64,000 nucleotides of DNA. Source: HGM13233 sp964478515. Its GTDB lineage: Bacteria > Bacillota > Clostridia > Oscillospirales > Ruminococcaceae. Numbering within the stretch: position 1 is the first letter of the stretch; each line of letters begins with the position of its first letter. The stretch lies in NCBI GenBank assembly GCA_964478515.1, contig CAYZIL010000008.1, positions 1 to 64,000 on the forward strand, given 5' to 3'. The notes under the pieces are model-generated. The model was not told the DNA's origin, did no database searches, and was given only the letters and a program-made list of their open reading frames with translations. Both the position numbers and the translations under genes were made by a program. Positions 32,040 through 39,889 of this stretch are shown here, piece by piece.

Positions 32040-33001
32040 TATTGTCTGTGCTCCTTGAGAATTTTATTTACCAGTTGTTCACTGATTTCCGGGTTGATTG
32101 TGGTGTCGGCCGAAACCGCGGCTATTGACGCCGCCGCCGCAAAGTCGAGCGTTTGCGCGGCGTCATACCCGCGCAGGGTGCTGAAGATCAGCGCCGCCAT
32201 AAACGCGTCGCCCGCGCCGGTGGCGTTGCGCATTAGTTTCAGCGGCCGCAGCGCGCGCTTCATGCACAGCCCGCCGCGGTCGGCATAGTAACAGCCGTCG
32301 CCGCCAAGACTGATAAACACACGCTTAAGCCCGCGTGCCAGCAGTGCGTCGGCCGCTTTGGCGAGCGTAGCGTCGCTGTCAATGCTCACGCCGCTGAGTA
32401 TCTCCGCCTCCATCCGGTTGGGTTTGGCGGTGTCGAAACGACCGATAAAGTCCTTGACGGTGCGCGCATAGCTCGTGGAGACCGGGTCGACATATACCGG
32501 TACTTCGGCAATGTCCAGCAGCAGCCGCATTGTGTCGGGCGGCAAGCTGGGGTCGCAAGTAACCAGCTGCGCGCCGTTAATCAGCGCGCTGTTTGCGCTT
32601 AGGTGCGAGCTAGGCAACAGTTCGAGTACCGACATATCCGACAGCGCCACAAGCATGTCGCCGCGCTCGTCAAGAATGGAGATGTATGTCGAGGATGCGT
32701 GCGCGGCGGTGCGGTAGACCGCGCTGACGTCTACGCCGGCCGCGACGCTGTCGCGAATTATCTTCTCGCCGTAAACATCGTCGCCCACCGCGGTAATCAG
32801 CCGCGCGTCGGCGCCCAGTCGCGCAAGGTTTTCGCAGACGTTGCGCGTGACGCCGCCGGCCGACGTGTTCATGTGGCCGGGGTTGCTGTCGCGCATAACT
32901 ATCGGCCGGCGGCTGCGGCCGTGCACGTCGACATTGGCCGCGCCGACACCGACAACGTAAGCGCCTCTTTGCTCTTTTGTATTATTGTTGGCCAAATTCA
33001 T
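32039..33001 (-). CDS. psuK: Pseudouridine kinase (PfkB family)
   Basis: This kinase phosphorylates pseudouridine at the 5' position for PsuG. The 320-residue PfkB fold shows VVGVGAANVDVHGR at the start, STSAGG-type sugar binding in NTSAGGVTRNVCENLARLG, DPVSTSYARTVKDF, KPNRMEAEILSG and the catalytic NATGAGDAFMAAL with its Asp. I start it at ATG 33001, where family similarity begins; GAGG lies only two bases upstream, so initiation may be weak. A much longer frame reaching 33355 is not supported. It is coupled to psuG through TAATG. Confidence 0.93.
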   Translation of the reverse strand: MNLANNNTKEQRGAYVVGVGAANVDVHGRSRRPIVMRDSNPGHMNTSAGGVTRNVCENLARLGADARLITAVGDDVYGEKIIRDSVAAGVDVSAVYRTAAHASSTYISILDERGDMLVALSDMSVLELLPSSHLSANSALINGAQLVTCDPSLPPDTMRLLLDIAEVPVYVDPVSTSYARTVKDFIGRFDTAKPNRMEAEILSGVSIDSDATLAKAADALLARGLKRVFISLGGDGCYYADRGGLCMKRALRPLKLMRNATGAGDAFMAALIFSTLRGYDAAQTLDFAAAASIAAVSADTTINPEISEQLVNKILKEHRQ

Positions 33002-33115
33002 CGCCTCATATCCGGCAAATTGTTGAGCATATAAATGATATATTATTTTTATCTCTCTGTAAAGTGCTGAATAAACTGCCGCCGCCGCGTCCACAATATC
33101 TGCGGAGGTGTAAAG

Positions 33116-33820
33116 ATGCACAGAGCAAAGCAGTTTTTCGCAAAATACGGGGTGTATCTCGTTCTGTTTGTCTGCGTCGCCGGCGTTGCCGCGGCAAGCT
33201 ACTACGCTGTCAGCGGCGTTATTGACGAAATAAACACAATAGACGAAAGCGAGCAGGACGAATGGCAGCCGACAGAAAACACGCAGGACGATGTGGAAAT
33301 ATCGCAGCCGCCGCAATCCTCGCAGCCGCAGCAGTCGGACTCGCAGCCGCCGCAAGCGTCAGATACATCCGAAGTCTCGGCGGCATCGTCGCAGGTTATC
33401 GAACCTGTCGAGCCGCAATATGTCCTGCCGGCGCAGGGCAGCGTGAGCGCCGCTTTCAGCAACGGCGTGCTGGTAAAAAACGAGACGCTCGGCGACTGGC
33501 GCACGCATAACGGCGTCGACATCGCCGCCGCCGACGGTTCCGGCGTTTTTGCCGTCTACGGCGGCAAAGTAGTGAGTGCCGGCAAAGACTCGCTGTGGGG
33601 CTGGCAGGTCGTGCTGCTGCTCGACTCCGGTTACACGGCTGTTTACGGCAATCTCGGCTCAGTCGGCGAAATTTCCGCCGGCGACCGTGTAGAGCGCGGC
33701 GACCAGATTGGCACTGTGGGCAGTTCCTCGGTCATAGAGGCCGCCGACGCGCCGCATTTGCATTTTGAAATACTCAGCGGCGACAGTTATATTGACCCCG
33801 CCGCGCTCTTATCCTTCTAA
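33116..33820 (+). CDS. SpoIIQ-like membrane-anchored LytM/M23 peptidase
   Basis: The 234-residue protein has a short cytoplasmic head, a membrane span (about 11-33) and a Gln/Pro/Ser-rich linker with repeated SQP units (about 55-100). A C-terminal LytM domain follows. The zinc ligands are present: HNGVD (HxxxD) and HLHFE (HxH), so an active endopeptidase is possible. Clostridial SpoIIQ has the same organisation and keeps its zinc site, whereas the Bacillus protein has lost it. SpoIIQ in the forespore membrane pairs with SpoIIIAH during engulfment. The assignment to SpoIIQ rather than a cell-wall hydrolase rests on topology. GGAGGTG precedes the ATG. Confidence 0.82.
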   Translation: MHRAKQFFAKYGVYLVLFVCVAGVAAASYYAVSGVIDEINTIDESEQDEWQPTENTQDDVEISQPPQSSQPQQSDSQPPQASDTSEVSAASSQVIEPVEPQYVLPAQGSVSAAFSNGVLVKNETLGDWRTHNGVDIAAADGSGVFAVYGGKVVSAGKDSLWGWQVVLLLDSGYTAVYGNLGSVGEISAGDRVERGDQIGTVGSSSVIEAADAPHLHFEILSGDSYIDPAALLSF

Positions 33821-33848
33821 AAGCCAATGCACCCGTATCGTTTTAGGT

Positions 33849-33894
33849 GCACAGCGAGTCCCGCCGGTCGCAAGACCTGCGGGACTCGCTGTGC
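33849..33894. terminator. Bidirectional terminator between the LytM gene and the deaminase
   Basis: A perfect 16-bp stem (33849-33864 with 33879-33894) lies between the two converging genes. Confidence 0.8.
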
Positions 33895-33905
33895 AAGGTA
33901 TTTTG

Positions 33906-34931
33906 TCAGCAGTTCTGTAAATATGCTTGCAGTTCGTCAATAAGCTGTTGGCGGTAGATACTGTCGGTAAACGCGCCTTGCAGCGAATAGATATTCATCT
34001 TAATCAGGTCTGCGCGCGTAAAACCGCAGCGGCTGAGCGCTATGTCGTATTCCGAGTCGAGCGTAACCCCGGCTATTACCATGTTGTCGGTATTGAGCGT
34101 CGTGTGCATACCCATGTCGTACAGCTTTTTTATTGGGTGCTGCTCGAAAGAGGGCTGCGTGTGACACTGAATGTTGCTGGAAAGGCACATCTCAAAGGTG
34201 ATGCCCTTCTCTATTGCCAGCTCGCACAGCTGCATGTCGTCGGCAATGTGGTGACCGTGACCGATGCGGCTGACGCCGAAGCTGAGTGCGTCGCGCACCG
34301 TGTCGGCGCCGACACTGTCGCCGGCGTGGCAGGTCAACGGCACGCCCTGCTTAAAGGGTTCGCGAAACAGCTCGGCGTAGGCGCTCAGCGGCGCCAGACC
34401 TTCGGCCCCGGCAAGGTCAAGACCGCGCACCACGCTGCCGAGGTTTTTGTAGGCGAGCGCCGCTGTTTCGCGGTTGGCGGCAAAATTCTGCGTGGGGTCG
34501 GGTCCGAGCGCCATCATACACAAAAGCACTCCCACTTTTAGCGTGGGGTTGTCTCTCATACCGGCCGCCGCGCCGCAAATTACGGCGTCTACCGCGTCCT
34601 GCTGGCACAAACCGCGCTCGCAGTGCAGCTGCGGCGCAAAGCGTATTTCCGCGAGCCGCACACCCTGCGCGGCCAGCGTCGACACAAGTTCGGCAGTAAT
34701 GGTGCTTATGCTCTCAAAATCCTGCATTACCCGCAGCGGCAGCGCAAATTTTTCCAAGTACTCGTTGACCGTGCGGCAGTCCGGCGAATAGGTGGCGTAG
34801 CGCAGAAATTCGTCCGGGTCGTTAGTCGGCAGTCCAATACCCTGCTCGGCGGCGAGCCGCATTTGCGTTTGCGGACACACCGCACCGTCAAGGTGACAGT
34901 GCAGCTCGACTTTGGGAAAATCGTAATCCAT
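33906..34931 (-). CDS. Adenosine-deaminase-family protein with altered catalytic residues
   Basis: The 341-residue metal-dependent TIM barrel has PKVELHCHLDG with zinc ligands His11 and His13, CHAGD, GHGHH and LNTDN. In adenosine deaminases the third motif is HAGE, whose Glu donates the proton, and the last is STDDP or NTDDP. Here Glu is Asp and the second Asp is Asn. The enzyme is therefore either a slow adenosine deaminase or acts on another purine-like substrate. ATG 34931 is preferred because GGAG lies 6 bases upstream and MDYDFPKVELHCH matches homologous N-termini. It starts 11 bases after the PpiC gene and is probably cotranscribed. Confidence 0.85.
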   Translation of the reverse strand: MDYDFPKVELHCHLDGAVCPQTQMRLAAEQGIGLPTNDPDEFLRYATYSPDCRTVNEYLEKFALPLRVMQDFESISTITAELVSTLAAQGVRLAEIRFAPQLHCERGLCQQDAVDAVICGAAAGMRDNPTLKVGVLLCMMALGPDPTQNFAANRETAALAYKNLGSVVRGLDLAGAEGLAPLSAYAELFREPFKQGVPLTCHAGDSVGADTVRDALSFGVSRIGHGHHIADDMQLCELAIEKGITFEMCLSSNIQCHTQPSFEQHPIKKLYDMGMHTTLNTDNMVIAGVTLDSEYDIALSRCGFTRADLIKMNIYSLQGAFTDSIYRQQLIDELQAYLQNC

Positions 34932-34942
34932 TAACTTCTCCA

Positions 34943-35926
34943 TTAATAGGCCCACTTGAAGTCGGTCAATGTCAGCTCCGCAAAGCCGTCCGCATATTCC
35001 ACCTGCTGGGCGTCCATATAGCCGTTGACATATTCGTCGTACTTAAGCTGCCTCATTTCGGCGGCGACATAATCGCTGCTGACCGGCAAACGCATAATAA
35101 TGTGGTAGCCGTATTCGCTTTCGACCACGCCGCTGATTTCTCCGGGTTCAAGCGCCGCCACGGCGTCCTCAAACGACGCGACCATGGTTCCCGCCGTAAA
35201 CGTGTAGCCGTCGGGATAATTGGCAAGGCCGGTATCCTCGCTGTACTGGTTCATTATGGCGTCAAAGTCGGCGCCGTTTTGAATCTGTTGGAGCAGCAGC
35301 TCGGCAATTGCAAGGTTGTCGGCCGCGCTTTCGCCGCTGTCGTTCTTTATTAGGATGTGCTTGGCGGCCATTATGCTGTTGTCGGCAATGTACTGCTGTG
35401 CTTCGGCGTCAGTGTAGCTCAGCAGTTCGCATTCGTCAGACGCAAGGTAAGCGTTAAGACGGTCGACTGCGCACTGTTCGCTAAGCCCGCGCTCGTAGCT
35501 TTCGCGGGTAAGATACTGCGCCGCCAGCTGTTCGGCAAAGGCCTCGTCGCCGCCCGCTGCGGCAGCCGCCTGCTCGCACAGCTGCGCTGCGGTGGCCGCG
35601 TCGGCGTCGCTGACGCCCAGACCCAGCTCGTCGGCCCAGCACAGCAGCGCGTACTGGTAGCGGTAAGATTCCACCGCGCCGTCTATTACGGCCTGCGCCT
35701 GGTCGGCACGGTTGTGCCAGTAGTCGTTGTTGCCGCTATCGGCGCTCAACTTATCTGTCAGGACGTAGTATTCCAGCATGTCGCGGCTGACTTCATATTC
35801 GCCGTCAATAGTGAAAAGTACACCGTTTTCCGCAAGCAGCGCCGGCGTTTGAGACGTTGTGCCGCCGCACGCTGCAAGTGTAAAAGCGAGCGCGGCGCAA
35901 ACTGCAATAACAATAATTTTTTTCAT
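34943..35926 (-). CDS. PpiC/PrsA-type peptidyl-prolyl isomerase lipoprotein
   Basis: The 327-residue product begins with a lipoprotein signal peptide ending LAACGG (Cys about 20). A helical SurA-like N-domain follows, then a parvulin domain around residues 190-285 (AAKHILIKN, IQNGADFDAIMNQYSEDTG, GEISGVVESEYGYHIIMR). PrsA-like proteins help secreted proteins fold between membrane and wall. The start at 35926 gives the clean signal peptide; a longer frame through the tRNA region is spurious. A TATACT box sits about 35 bases upstream, divergent from the tRNA-Arg promoter. Confidence 0.93.
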   Translation of the reverse strand: MKKIIVIAVCAALAFTLAACGGTTSQTPALLAENGVLFTIDGEYEVSRDMLEYYVLTDKLSADSGNNDYWHNRADQAQAVIDGAVESYRYQYALLCWADELGLGVSDADAATAAQLCEQAAAAAGGDEAFAEQLAAQYLTRESYERGLSEQCAVDRLNAYLASDECELLSYTDAEAQQYIADNSIMAAKHILIKNDSGESAADNLAIAELLLQQIQNGADFDAIMNQYSEDTGLANYPDGYTFTAGTMVASFEDAVAALEPGEISGVVESEYGYHIIMRLPVSSDYVAAEMRQLKYDEYVNGYMDAQQVEYADGFAELTLTDFKWAY

Positions 35927-35993
35927 ATTCAGACCACCCGTAGTTTTATGGCTAAAGTATAGCACAGATATAAATTTCTTGAAAGCATTAATA

Positions 35994-36022
35994 TTGACAG
36001 GCAAAATGGGTTGTGCTATTAT
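35994..36022 (+). promoter_or_regulatory. Sigma-A promoter for tRNA-Arg
   Basis: TTGACA (35994-35999), 17 bases, TATTAT (36017-36022). Confidence 0.8.
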
Positions 36023-36081
36023 TATTAGGCAGCCGCAAAAGCGGCCATATGTTTTGTCGCCCGCTGCATAAAAATTCATCT

Positions 36082-36158
36082 GCGCCAGTAGCTCAGCTGG
36101 ATAGAGTGACTGGCTACGAACCAGTAGGTCGGGGGTTCGAGTCCCTTCTGGCGCACCA
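36082..36158 (+). tRNA. tRNA-Arg (ACG)
   Basis: Complete 77-nt cloverleaf with acceptor stem GCGCCAG/CTGGCGC, D-loop AGCTCAGCTGGATAGAGT, anticodon loop CTACGAA (ACG, reading CGU/CGC after A34 is edited to inosine), T-arm GGGGGTTCGAGTCCCTT and encoded CCA. Confidence 0.97.
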
Positions 36159-36195
36159 TGTCGGAGCAAAGTTCGCTTTGCTCCGACATTTTTTT
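36159..36195 (+). terminator. Terminator of tRNA-Arg
   Basis: Perfect 13-bp stem TGTCGGAGCAAAG/CTTTGCTCCGACA with a TTCG tetraloop and seven T residues, starting directly after the CCA end. Confidence 0.95.
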
Positions 36196-36459
36196 GCGAA
36201 AAAATGCCATCGCTGCGCTGCGGCGGGAAATTCGGGCATTTTGTGTTCTATTTGCGAGCGCGGGGCAATGTCGTTTTTTGCGGCAATTCAAAACAAAGAC
36301 GTCGGCGAAAGTTGACGTATTTTTATGAAACCGATTCGGCAAGCCGGTATGGCTGTTTTTCCCTAAAATACCCTGCGGCGGGCGGCGGCAGATTCTCACT
36401 GTGAGCGCGGCGAATAAATACATATTATTGCGGCGCTCGCGGGCAAAATAAACATACGC
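36196..36459. other. Intergenic stretch without recognised feature
   Basis: Nothing is recognised here beyond short imperfect hairpins. A minus-strand frame crossing it and the tRNA is an artefact of reading antisense to tRNA-Arg. Confidence 0.5.
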
Positions 36460-36489
36460 AAAAGGAGCGCCGGTATCGGCGCTCCTTTT
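36460..36489 (-). terminator. Terminator of the DUF1836 gene
   Basis: 13-bp stem AAAAGGAGCGCCG/CGGCGCTCCTTTT with a 4-base loop, 24 bases after the stop codon; the A side supplies the minus-strand T-run. Confidence 0.85.
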
Positions 36490-36513
36490 AATTCTTTGGC
36501 GACAGTAAACTGA

Positions 36514-37056
36514 CTATTTTTGCTCGCTGTCCGGCGCGGTACCGCGTGAGTCGCGAAACGCCCGCAGATAGTGGTCGAGATATATTTTGTGCACGACCGT
36601 GATAATTGTATTTCGCAGCAGATCCTTCGTTTCGGTATCGGACTCGCCTATATCCTTTTTGAGCTCGGCGATACCGAATGTTGAGAACAACGCGTTTTCA
36701 AACTCGGCGCAGAAATAATCATAGGCTTTTTTCAGCGAATATTGCTCTTGCTGCAAGGACATCAGCATGCGAATATCGTCCAAAGAGACCACCGTCTTCG
36801 CCACCGCAATAAAAATAAGATAGACGATATGGTCGGTGTAATACTGCTTTTTGCCGGGGTTGGCGACCAGCTTTTGTTTTACGTAGTTGCTCACCATTGA
36901 CGAGGTGATATCCGGCTCGCCCAGCGGCGCCAGGTACGAGTTGATGAATTTCACCGTCTGCTCCAAATAGAGCCCGACATTCGTAATTTCGTCGTAGCGC
37001 GGCAGGTGAAAATCGCCGACAATTCGTGCCATTTTTTGTTGCATTTGCTTTTCCAT
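36514..37056 (-). CDS. DUF1836 protein, apparently leaderless
   Basis: The 180-residue protein matches the DUF1836 family, common in Firmicutes and probably a DNA-binding regulator with a MerR-like winged helix. The diagnostic stretch is LPRYDEITNVGLYLEQT, then ITSSMVSNYVKQKLV, YTDHIVYLIFIAVAKTVVSLDDI and a helical C-terminus. The promoter TATAAT ends 6 bases before ATG 37056, so transcription should begin at or within a base or two of that ATG; no ribosome-binding site is present. An ATG at 37071 lies upstream of the -10 and cannot be on that transcript. Its target is unknown; degV is transcribed divergently from a similar promoter. Confidence 0.85.
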   Translation of the reverse strand: MEKQMQQKMARIVGDFHLPRYDEITNVGLYLEQTVKFINSYLAPLGEPDITSSMVSNYVKQKLVANPGKKQYYTDHIVYLIFIAVAKTVVSLDDIRMLMSLQQEQYSLKKAYDYFCAEFENALFSTFGIAELKKDIGESDTETKDLLRNTIITVVHKIYLDHYLRAFRDSRGTAPDSEQK

Positions 37057-37062
37057 ACCATA

Positions 37063-37091
37063 ATTATACATCGGTTTTCGAAAAGCGTCAA
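37063..37091 (-). promoter_or_regulatory. Promoter of the DUF1836 gene
   Basis: On the minus strand TTGACG (37086-37091), 17 bases, TATAAT (37063-37068). The predicted start of transcription coincides with ATG 37056. Confidence 0.82.
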
Positions 37092-37130
37092 CCGAATTTT
37101 GTTTATTTTGTTAAGGTTTTCCCTAATCTG

Positions 37131-37159
37131 TTGACGAGGTGTCGAAATTCCTGTATAAT
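37131..37159 (+). promoter_or_regulatory. Sigma-A promoter for degV
   Basis: TTGACG (37131-37136), 17 bases, TATAAT (37154-37159). Confidence 0.85.
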
Positions 37160-37219
37160 AGGCGACATTAGAGTTTTTCAATAACTGGTAACAAGTTAAT
37201 CATTATTCTGAGGTGAAGT

Positions 37220-38050
37220 ATGAGTATTCGCATTGTAGCCGACTCTTCGTGTGACCTTACCGAACTGCCGGGAGTCGACTTTGTAAACGTGCCGCTGACA
37301 ATCTGCAGCGACGAAAAGGACTATGTAGACGACGCCGCTTTGGACATTGCCGCAATGGTCGAAGACCTGCGCCACTATAAGGGGCGTTCCGGCACATCCT
37401 GCCCGAGCATCGGCGCCTGGCACGACGCCTTTGCGGGAGCCGACGAGGTCTTCGCTTTTACAATTACCAGCGGCCTGTCGGGCAGCTACAACGCTGCAGT
37501 CGCCGCAAAAGACATGATAATTAAAGAAAATCCCGGCCGGCGAATCCACATTTTCAACACGCTTTCCGCCGGGCCGGAAATACTGCTGGCGGTCGAAAAG
37601 ACCTGCGAACTCGCGGCCGACGGCGCTGATTTCGACTCTATTCGCGATTGGGTCACTGCCTACCAGGAACGCACCCGACTGCTTTTCGCGCTGGAGTCGC
37701 TGCACAATTTTGCCCAGAACGGCCGCGTTAGCAAGGTCGCGGCAGCCGCTTGCGGGGTGCTGGGCATACGCGCTCTTGGTCAGGCCAGCGACCACGGCAC
37801 GCTGGAGCTTTTAGCCAAATGCCGCGGCGCCAAGCACACGCTGGCCGGTTTTATTGAACAGATGAAAAAGATGGGGTATCACTGCGGCCGCGTCATTATT
37901 GCCCACTGCTTCAATGAGGATGGCGCCGTGCAGCTCAAAGCGGACATTCTCAGCCAATTCGGCAAAGCCGACGTCAAAATTCGCCAGCTGCGCGGGCTTT
38001 GCAGCTACTATGCCGAGAGGGGAGGCATCCTCGTCGGTTTTGAATGCTGA
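37220..38050 (+). CDS. DegV family fatty-acid-binding protein
   Basis: DegV proteins (FakB-like) bind a fatty acid and present it to the FakA kinase in Gram-positive lipid metabolism. The 276-residue product has the first DegV motif IVADSSCDL, the lid region GRSGTSCPS, FAFTITSGLSGSYNAA with the conserved Ser/Thr that hold the carboxylate, and LFALESLHNFAQNGRVSKVAA with the family's Asn-Gly-Arg-Val turn. GAGGTGAAGT precedes the ATG. A second DegV gene lies at 55095. No fakA is in the window. Confidence 0.93.
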   Translation: MSIRIVADSSCDLTELPGVDFVNVPLTICSDEKDYVDDAALDIAAMVEDLRHYKGRSGTSCPSIGAWHDAFAGADEVFAFTITSGLSGSYNAAVAAKDMIIKENPGRRIHIFNTLSAGPEILLAVEKTCELAADGADFDSIRDWVTAYQERTRLLFALESLHNFAQNGRVSKVAAAACGVLGIRALGQASDHGTLELLAKCRGAKHTLAGFIEQMKKMGYHCGRVIIAHCFNEDGAVQLKADILSQFGKADVKIRQLRGLCSYYAERGGILVGFEC

Positions 38051-38061
38051 CGGGAAACGTC

Positions 38062-38407
38062 ATGGCACGCTTTGAAAAACTGCTGCGTATTTTGACATTG
38101 CCGCCGCTGGTCACCGCTCGTCAAGGTCCTTTTCACTTCCTACATAATCAGTGTGCTCGTGCTGGTCGTTCTCAACCGTCTTTGCCGCTTTAAGGCCAGC
38201 GGACACGCCTGTTCAACTACCGCGCCGCTCGTACTGCTTGGGCTGTGTTACGGCTGGGTAGTGCTGCCCGCGTGCGCGCTGCTAATAGCGGCGGTCTACT
38301 CGTCCTCGCTGCGGCTGGAGCGGCATACGCTCCCCCAGCTTATAGTCGGCTCGCTGGTAAGTATTCTGGCAGCCACAGCGAGCATAGCGATATTCATAGG
38401 ACTATAA
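38062..38407 (+). pseudogene. PAP2-family phosphatase remnant (internal deletion plus frameshift)
   Basis: An N-terminal fragment starting at ATG 38062 (MARFEKLLRILTLPPLVT) matches the start of clostridial PAP2-type membrane phosphatases. About 60 bases on, in the +1 frame, comes the C-terminal half: YIISVLVLVVLNRLCRFKASGHACS with the SGH motif, then YSSSLRLERHTLPQLIVGSL with the SR-x5-H motif. The intervening membrane segments and the first catalytic motif (KX6RP) are missing. An 84-codon frame from 38153 covers only the tail and has no ribosome-binding site. I read this as a decayed gene following degV; a divergent mini-protein is the less likely alternative. Confidence 0.65.
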
Positions 38408-38434
38408 AATAAAGCTCAACGTTCGCTGGTTGCG

Positions 38435-38468
38435 GCGCGCTCCCTTAAGTTTGAGGGAGCGCGCTTTT
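38435..38468 (+). terminator. Terminator after the PAP2 remnant
   Basis: 11-bp stem GCGCGCTCCCT/AGGGAGCGCGC followed by TTTTGTTG. Confidence 0.85.
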
Positions 38469-38524
38469 GTTGTTCAGCCGCTATAAGCGCTTTGCGCGCA
38501 GTGCAGGTTATCAAGGACAACATA

Positions 38525-38553
38525 TTGTCGCAAGCCCGTACTCGTGATATAAT
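38525..38553 (+). promoter_or_regulatory. Sigma-A promoter for the diguanylate cyclase operon
   Basis: TTGTCG (38525-38530), 17 bases, TATAAT (38548-38553). Confidence 0.72.
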
Positions 38554-38613
38554 TTTTTTGTCATTCTACTCTTGTCCTTCGGCACAAAAATTTTTTGAGC
38601 AGGGGAGAGCGGT

Positions 38614-39762
38614 ATGTACCGGCAAATTTATATTGAATTAAACGCTGTTTGTATTTTGATGCTGTTGTATATATTTTTGCGCGGGCGCAAAAATATAGAC
38701 CAACGCCTGGAAAATATCTGCTTTAACCGCGTAGTCTTAGTAACTGCACTGGTCATGATTTTTGACATAGCCCGCAGCTGTTTTAATATGCACCCGGGAA
38801 CTACGGCGTTTGTGCTCAACACGGTTTTCAGCGCCGCCTACCTTGCCGCTGCCGGGTTTGTCAGCTTTTTCTGGCTGCGATACGTCTGGCTGCGGTTGCG
38901 CCGCAGCACGCCTGTTTCAGTTCGGGTGCAAGCATTAACGCTGCTGCCGCAAATAGCGCTGACACTTCTTTGCGCCAGCGCGCCCTGGAACAGACTGCTG
39001 TTTTTTATTGACGCGTCAAACCTCTACCACCGCGGCCGGCTCTATTATATTTTGCTGATGATACTGTGCGGCTATATGTTTGTCGCTTTTGTGTCGGTCT
39101 TGCTCTGCTACAAGCAGACAGCAAGCCGCCGCGAGCGCGACGGGCTGCACACGCTGCTGGTCTTCGTCCTGTTTCCCTCGCTGGGTGGCCTAGTCACCGC
39201 GCTTTTCCCCGCTCTGCCCTGTTTGTGGCCGGCTACTACGATGTCGCTGCTGCTGGTATACACAAACATTCAGGATTTGCAAATTTCCACCGACTCGCTG
39301 ACGACGCTCAACAACCGCCGCGAATTTGACAATTACCTGCATAATATGCTGCACGACGAGCGCCGCAGCGACGCCGCCTGGCTGCTTTTGTTCGACGTGG
39401 ATTTTTTCAAACGCATAAACGACGAGTTCGGCCATCTTGAGGGTGACCGGGCGCTGCAGACTGTGGCGCAAACGCTCAAAAAAGCCTGCTGCGGCAGCAA
39501 TGCGTTTCTCGCTCGCTACGGCGGCGACGAGTTCGCAATAGTGGTGAGCGGCCCCGAGGCTGCCGTCAATTCAATCTGTGACGCGGTCGACGAAAACTTT
39601 TTGCGACTCAACCACGGCGACGACCGAAAATACGCGCTGTCGCTGAGCGTCGGCTCCAGCGCCTTCAGTCCCGGCAGTGGCGAAAAACCCGATGCTGTCA
39701 TTGCCCGCGCCGACGCAAAATTGTACGCCGAAAAAGAGCGGCACCGCCTGTCGTATCTGTAA
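38614..39762 (+). CDS. Membrane diguanylate cyclase (GGDEF)
   Basis: In this 382-residue protein about six hydrophobic spans fill residues 8-220, a histidine-kinase-7TM-like sensor without a known ligand. The C-terminal GGDEF domain is intact: DSLTTLNNRREFD, LLFDVDFFKRINDEFGHLEGD (metal Asp) and RYGGDEFAIV with the active-site loop, then ADAKLYAEKERHR. It should make cyclic di-GMP from GTP. The inhibitory I-site RxxD five residues before GGDEF is absent, so product feedback is unlikely. GGGGAGAGCGGT precedes the ATG. Confidence 0.93.
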   Translation: MYRQIYIELNAVCILMLLYIFLRGRKNIDQRLENICFNRVVLVTALVMIFDIARSCFNMHPGTTAFVLNTVFSAAYLAAAGFVSFFWLRYVWLRLRRSTPVSVRVQALTLLPQIALTLLCASAPWNRLLFFIDASNLYHRGRLYYILLMILCGYMFVAFVSVLLCYKQTASRRERDGLHTLLVFVLFPSLGGLVTALFPALPCLWPATTMSLLLVYTNIQDLQISTDSLTTLNNRREFDNYLHNMLHDERRSDAAWLLLFDVDFFKRINDEFGHLEGDRALQTVAQTLKKACCGSNAFLARYGGDEFAIVVSGPEAAVNSICDAVDENFLRLNHGDDRKYALSLSVGSSAFSPGSGEKPDAVIARADAKLYAEKERHRLSYL

Positions 39763-39889
39763 TTTTGCAAAACAGCGCCGCGCGGCCGCCGTCGGTCGGC
39801 AAGTTTTAAATTCTGCGCCCGAGTCAGCGCGCATCGGCGTTTTGGCTGCCGCGCAGCGGGAAAATAATCACAAAAGAGTGCATATTTAT

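Noticed and set aside
35926..36169. Longer start for the PpiC lipoprotein gene
   Set aside because: The extension reads antisense through tRNA-Arg and would bury the lipoprotein signal peptide.
36076..36423. Minus-strand frame over tRNA-Arg
   Set aside because: Its GLEPPTYW phrase is the known artefact of translating the antisense of a tRNA gene.
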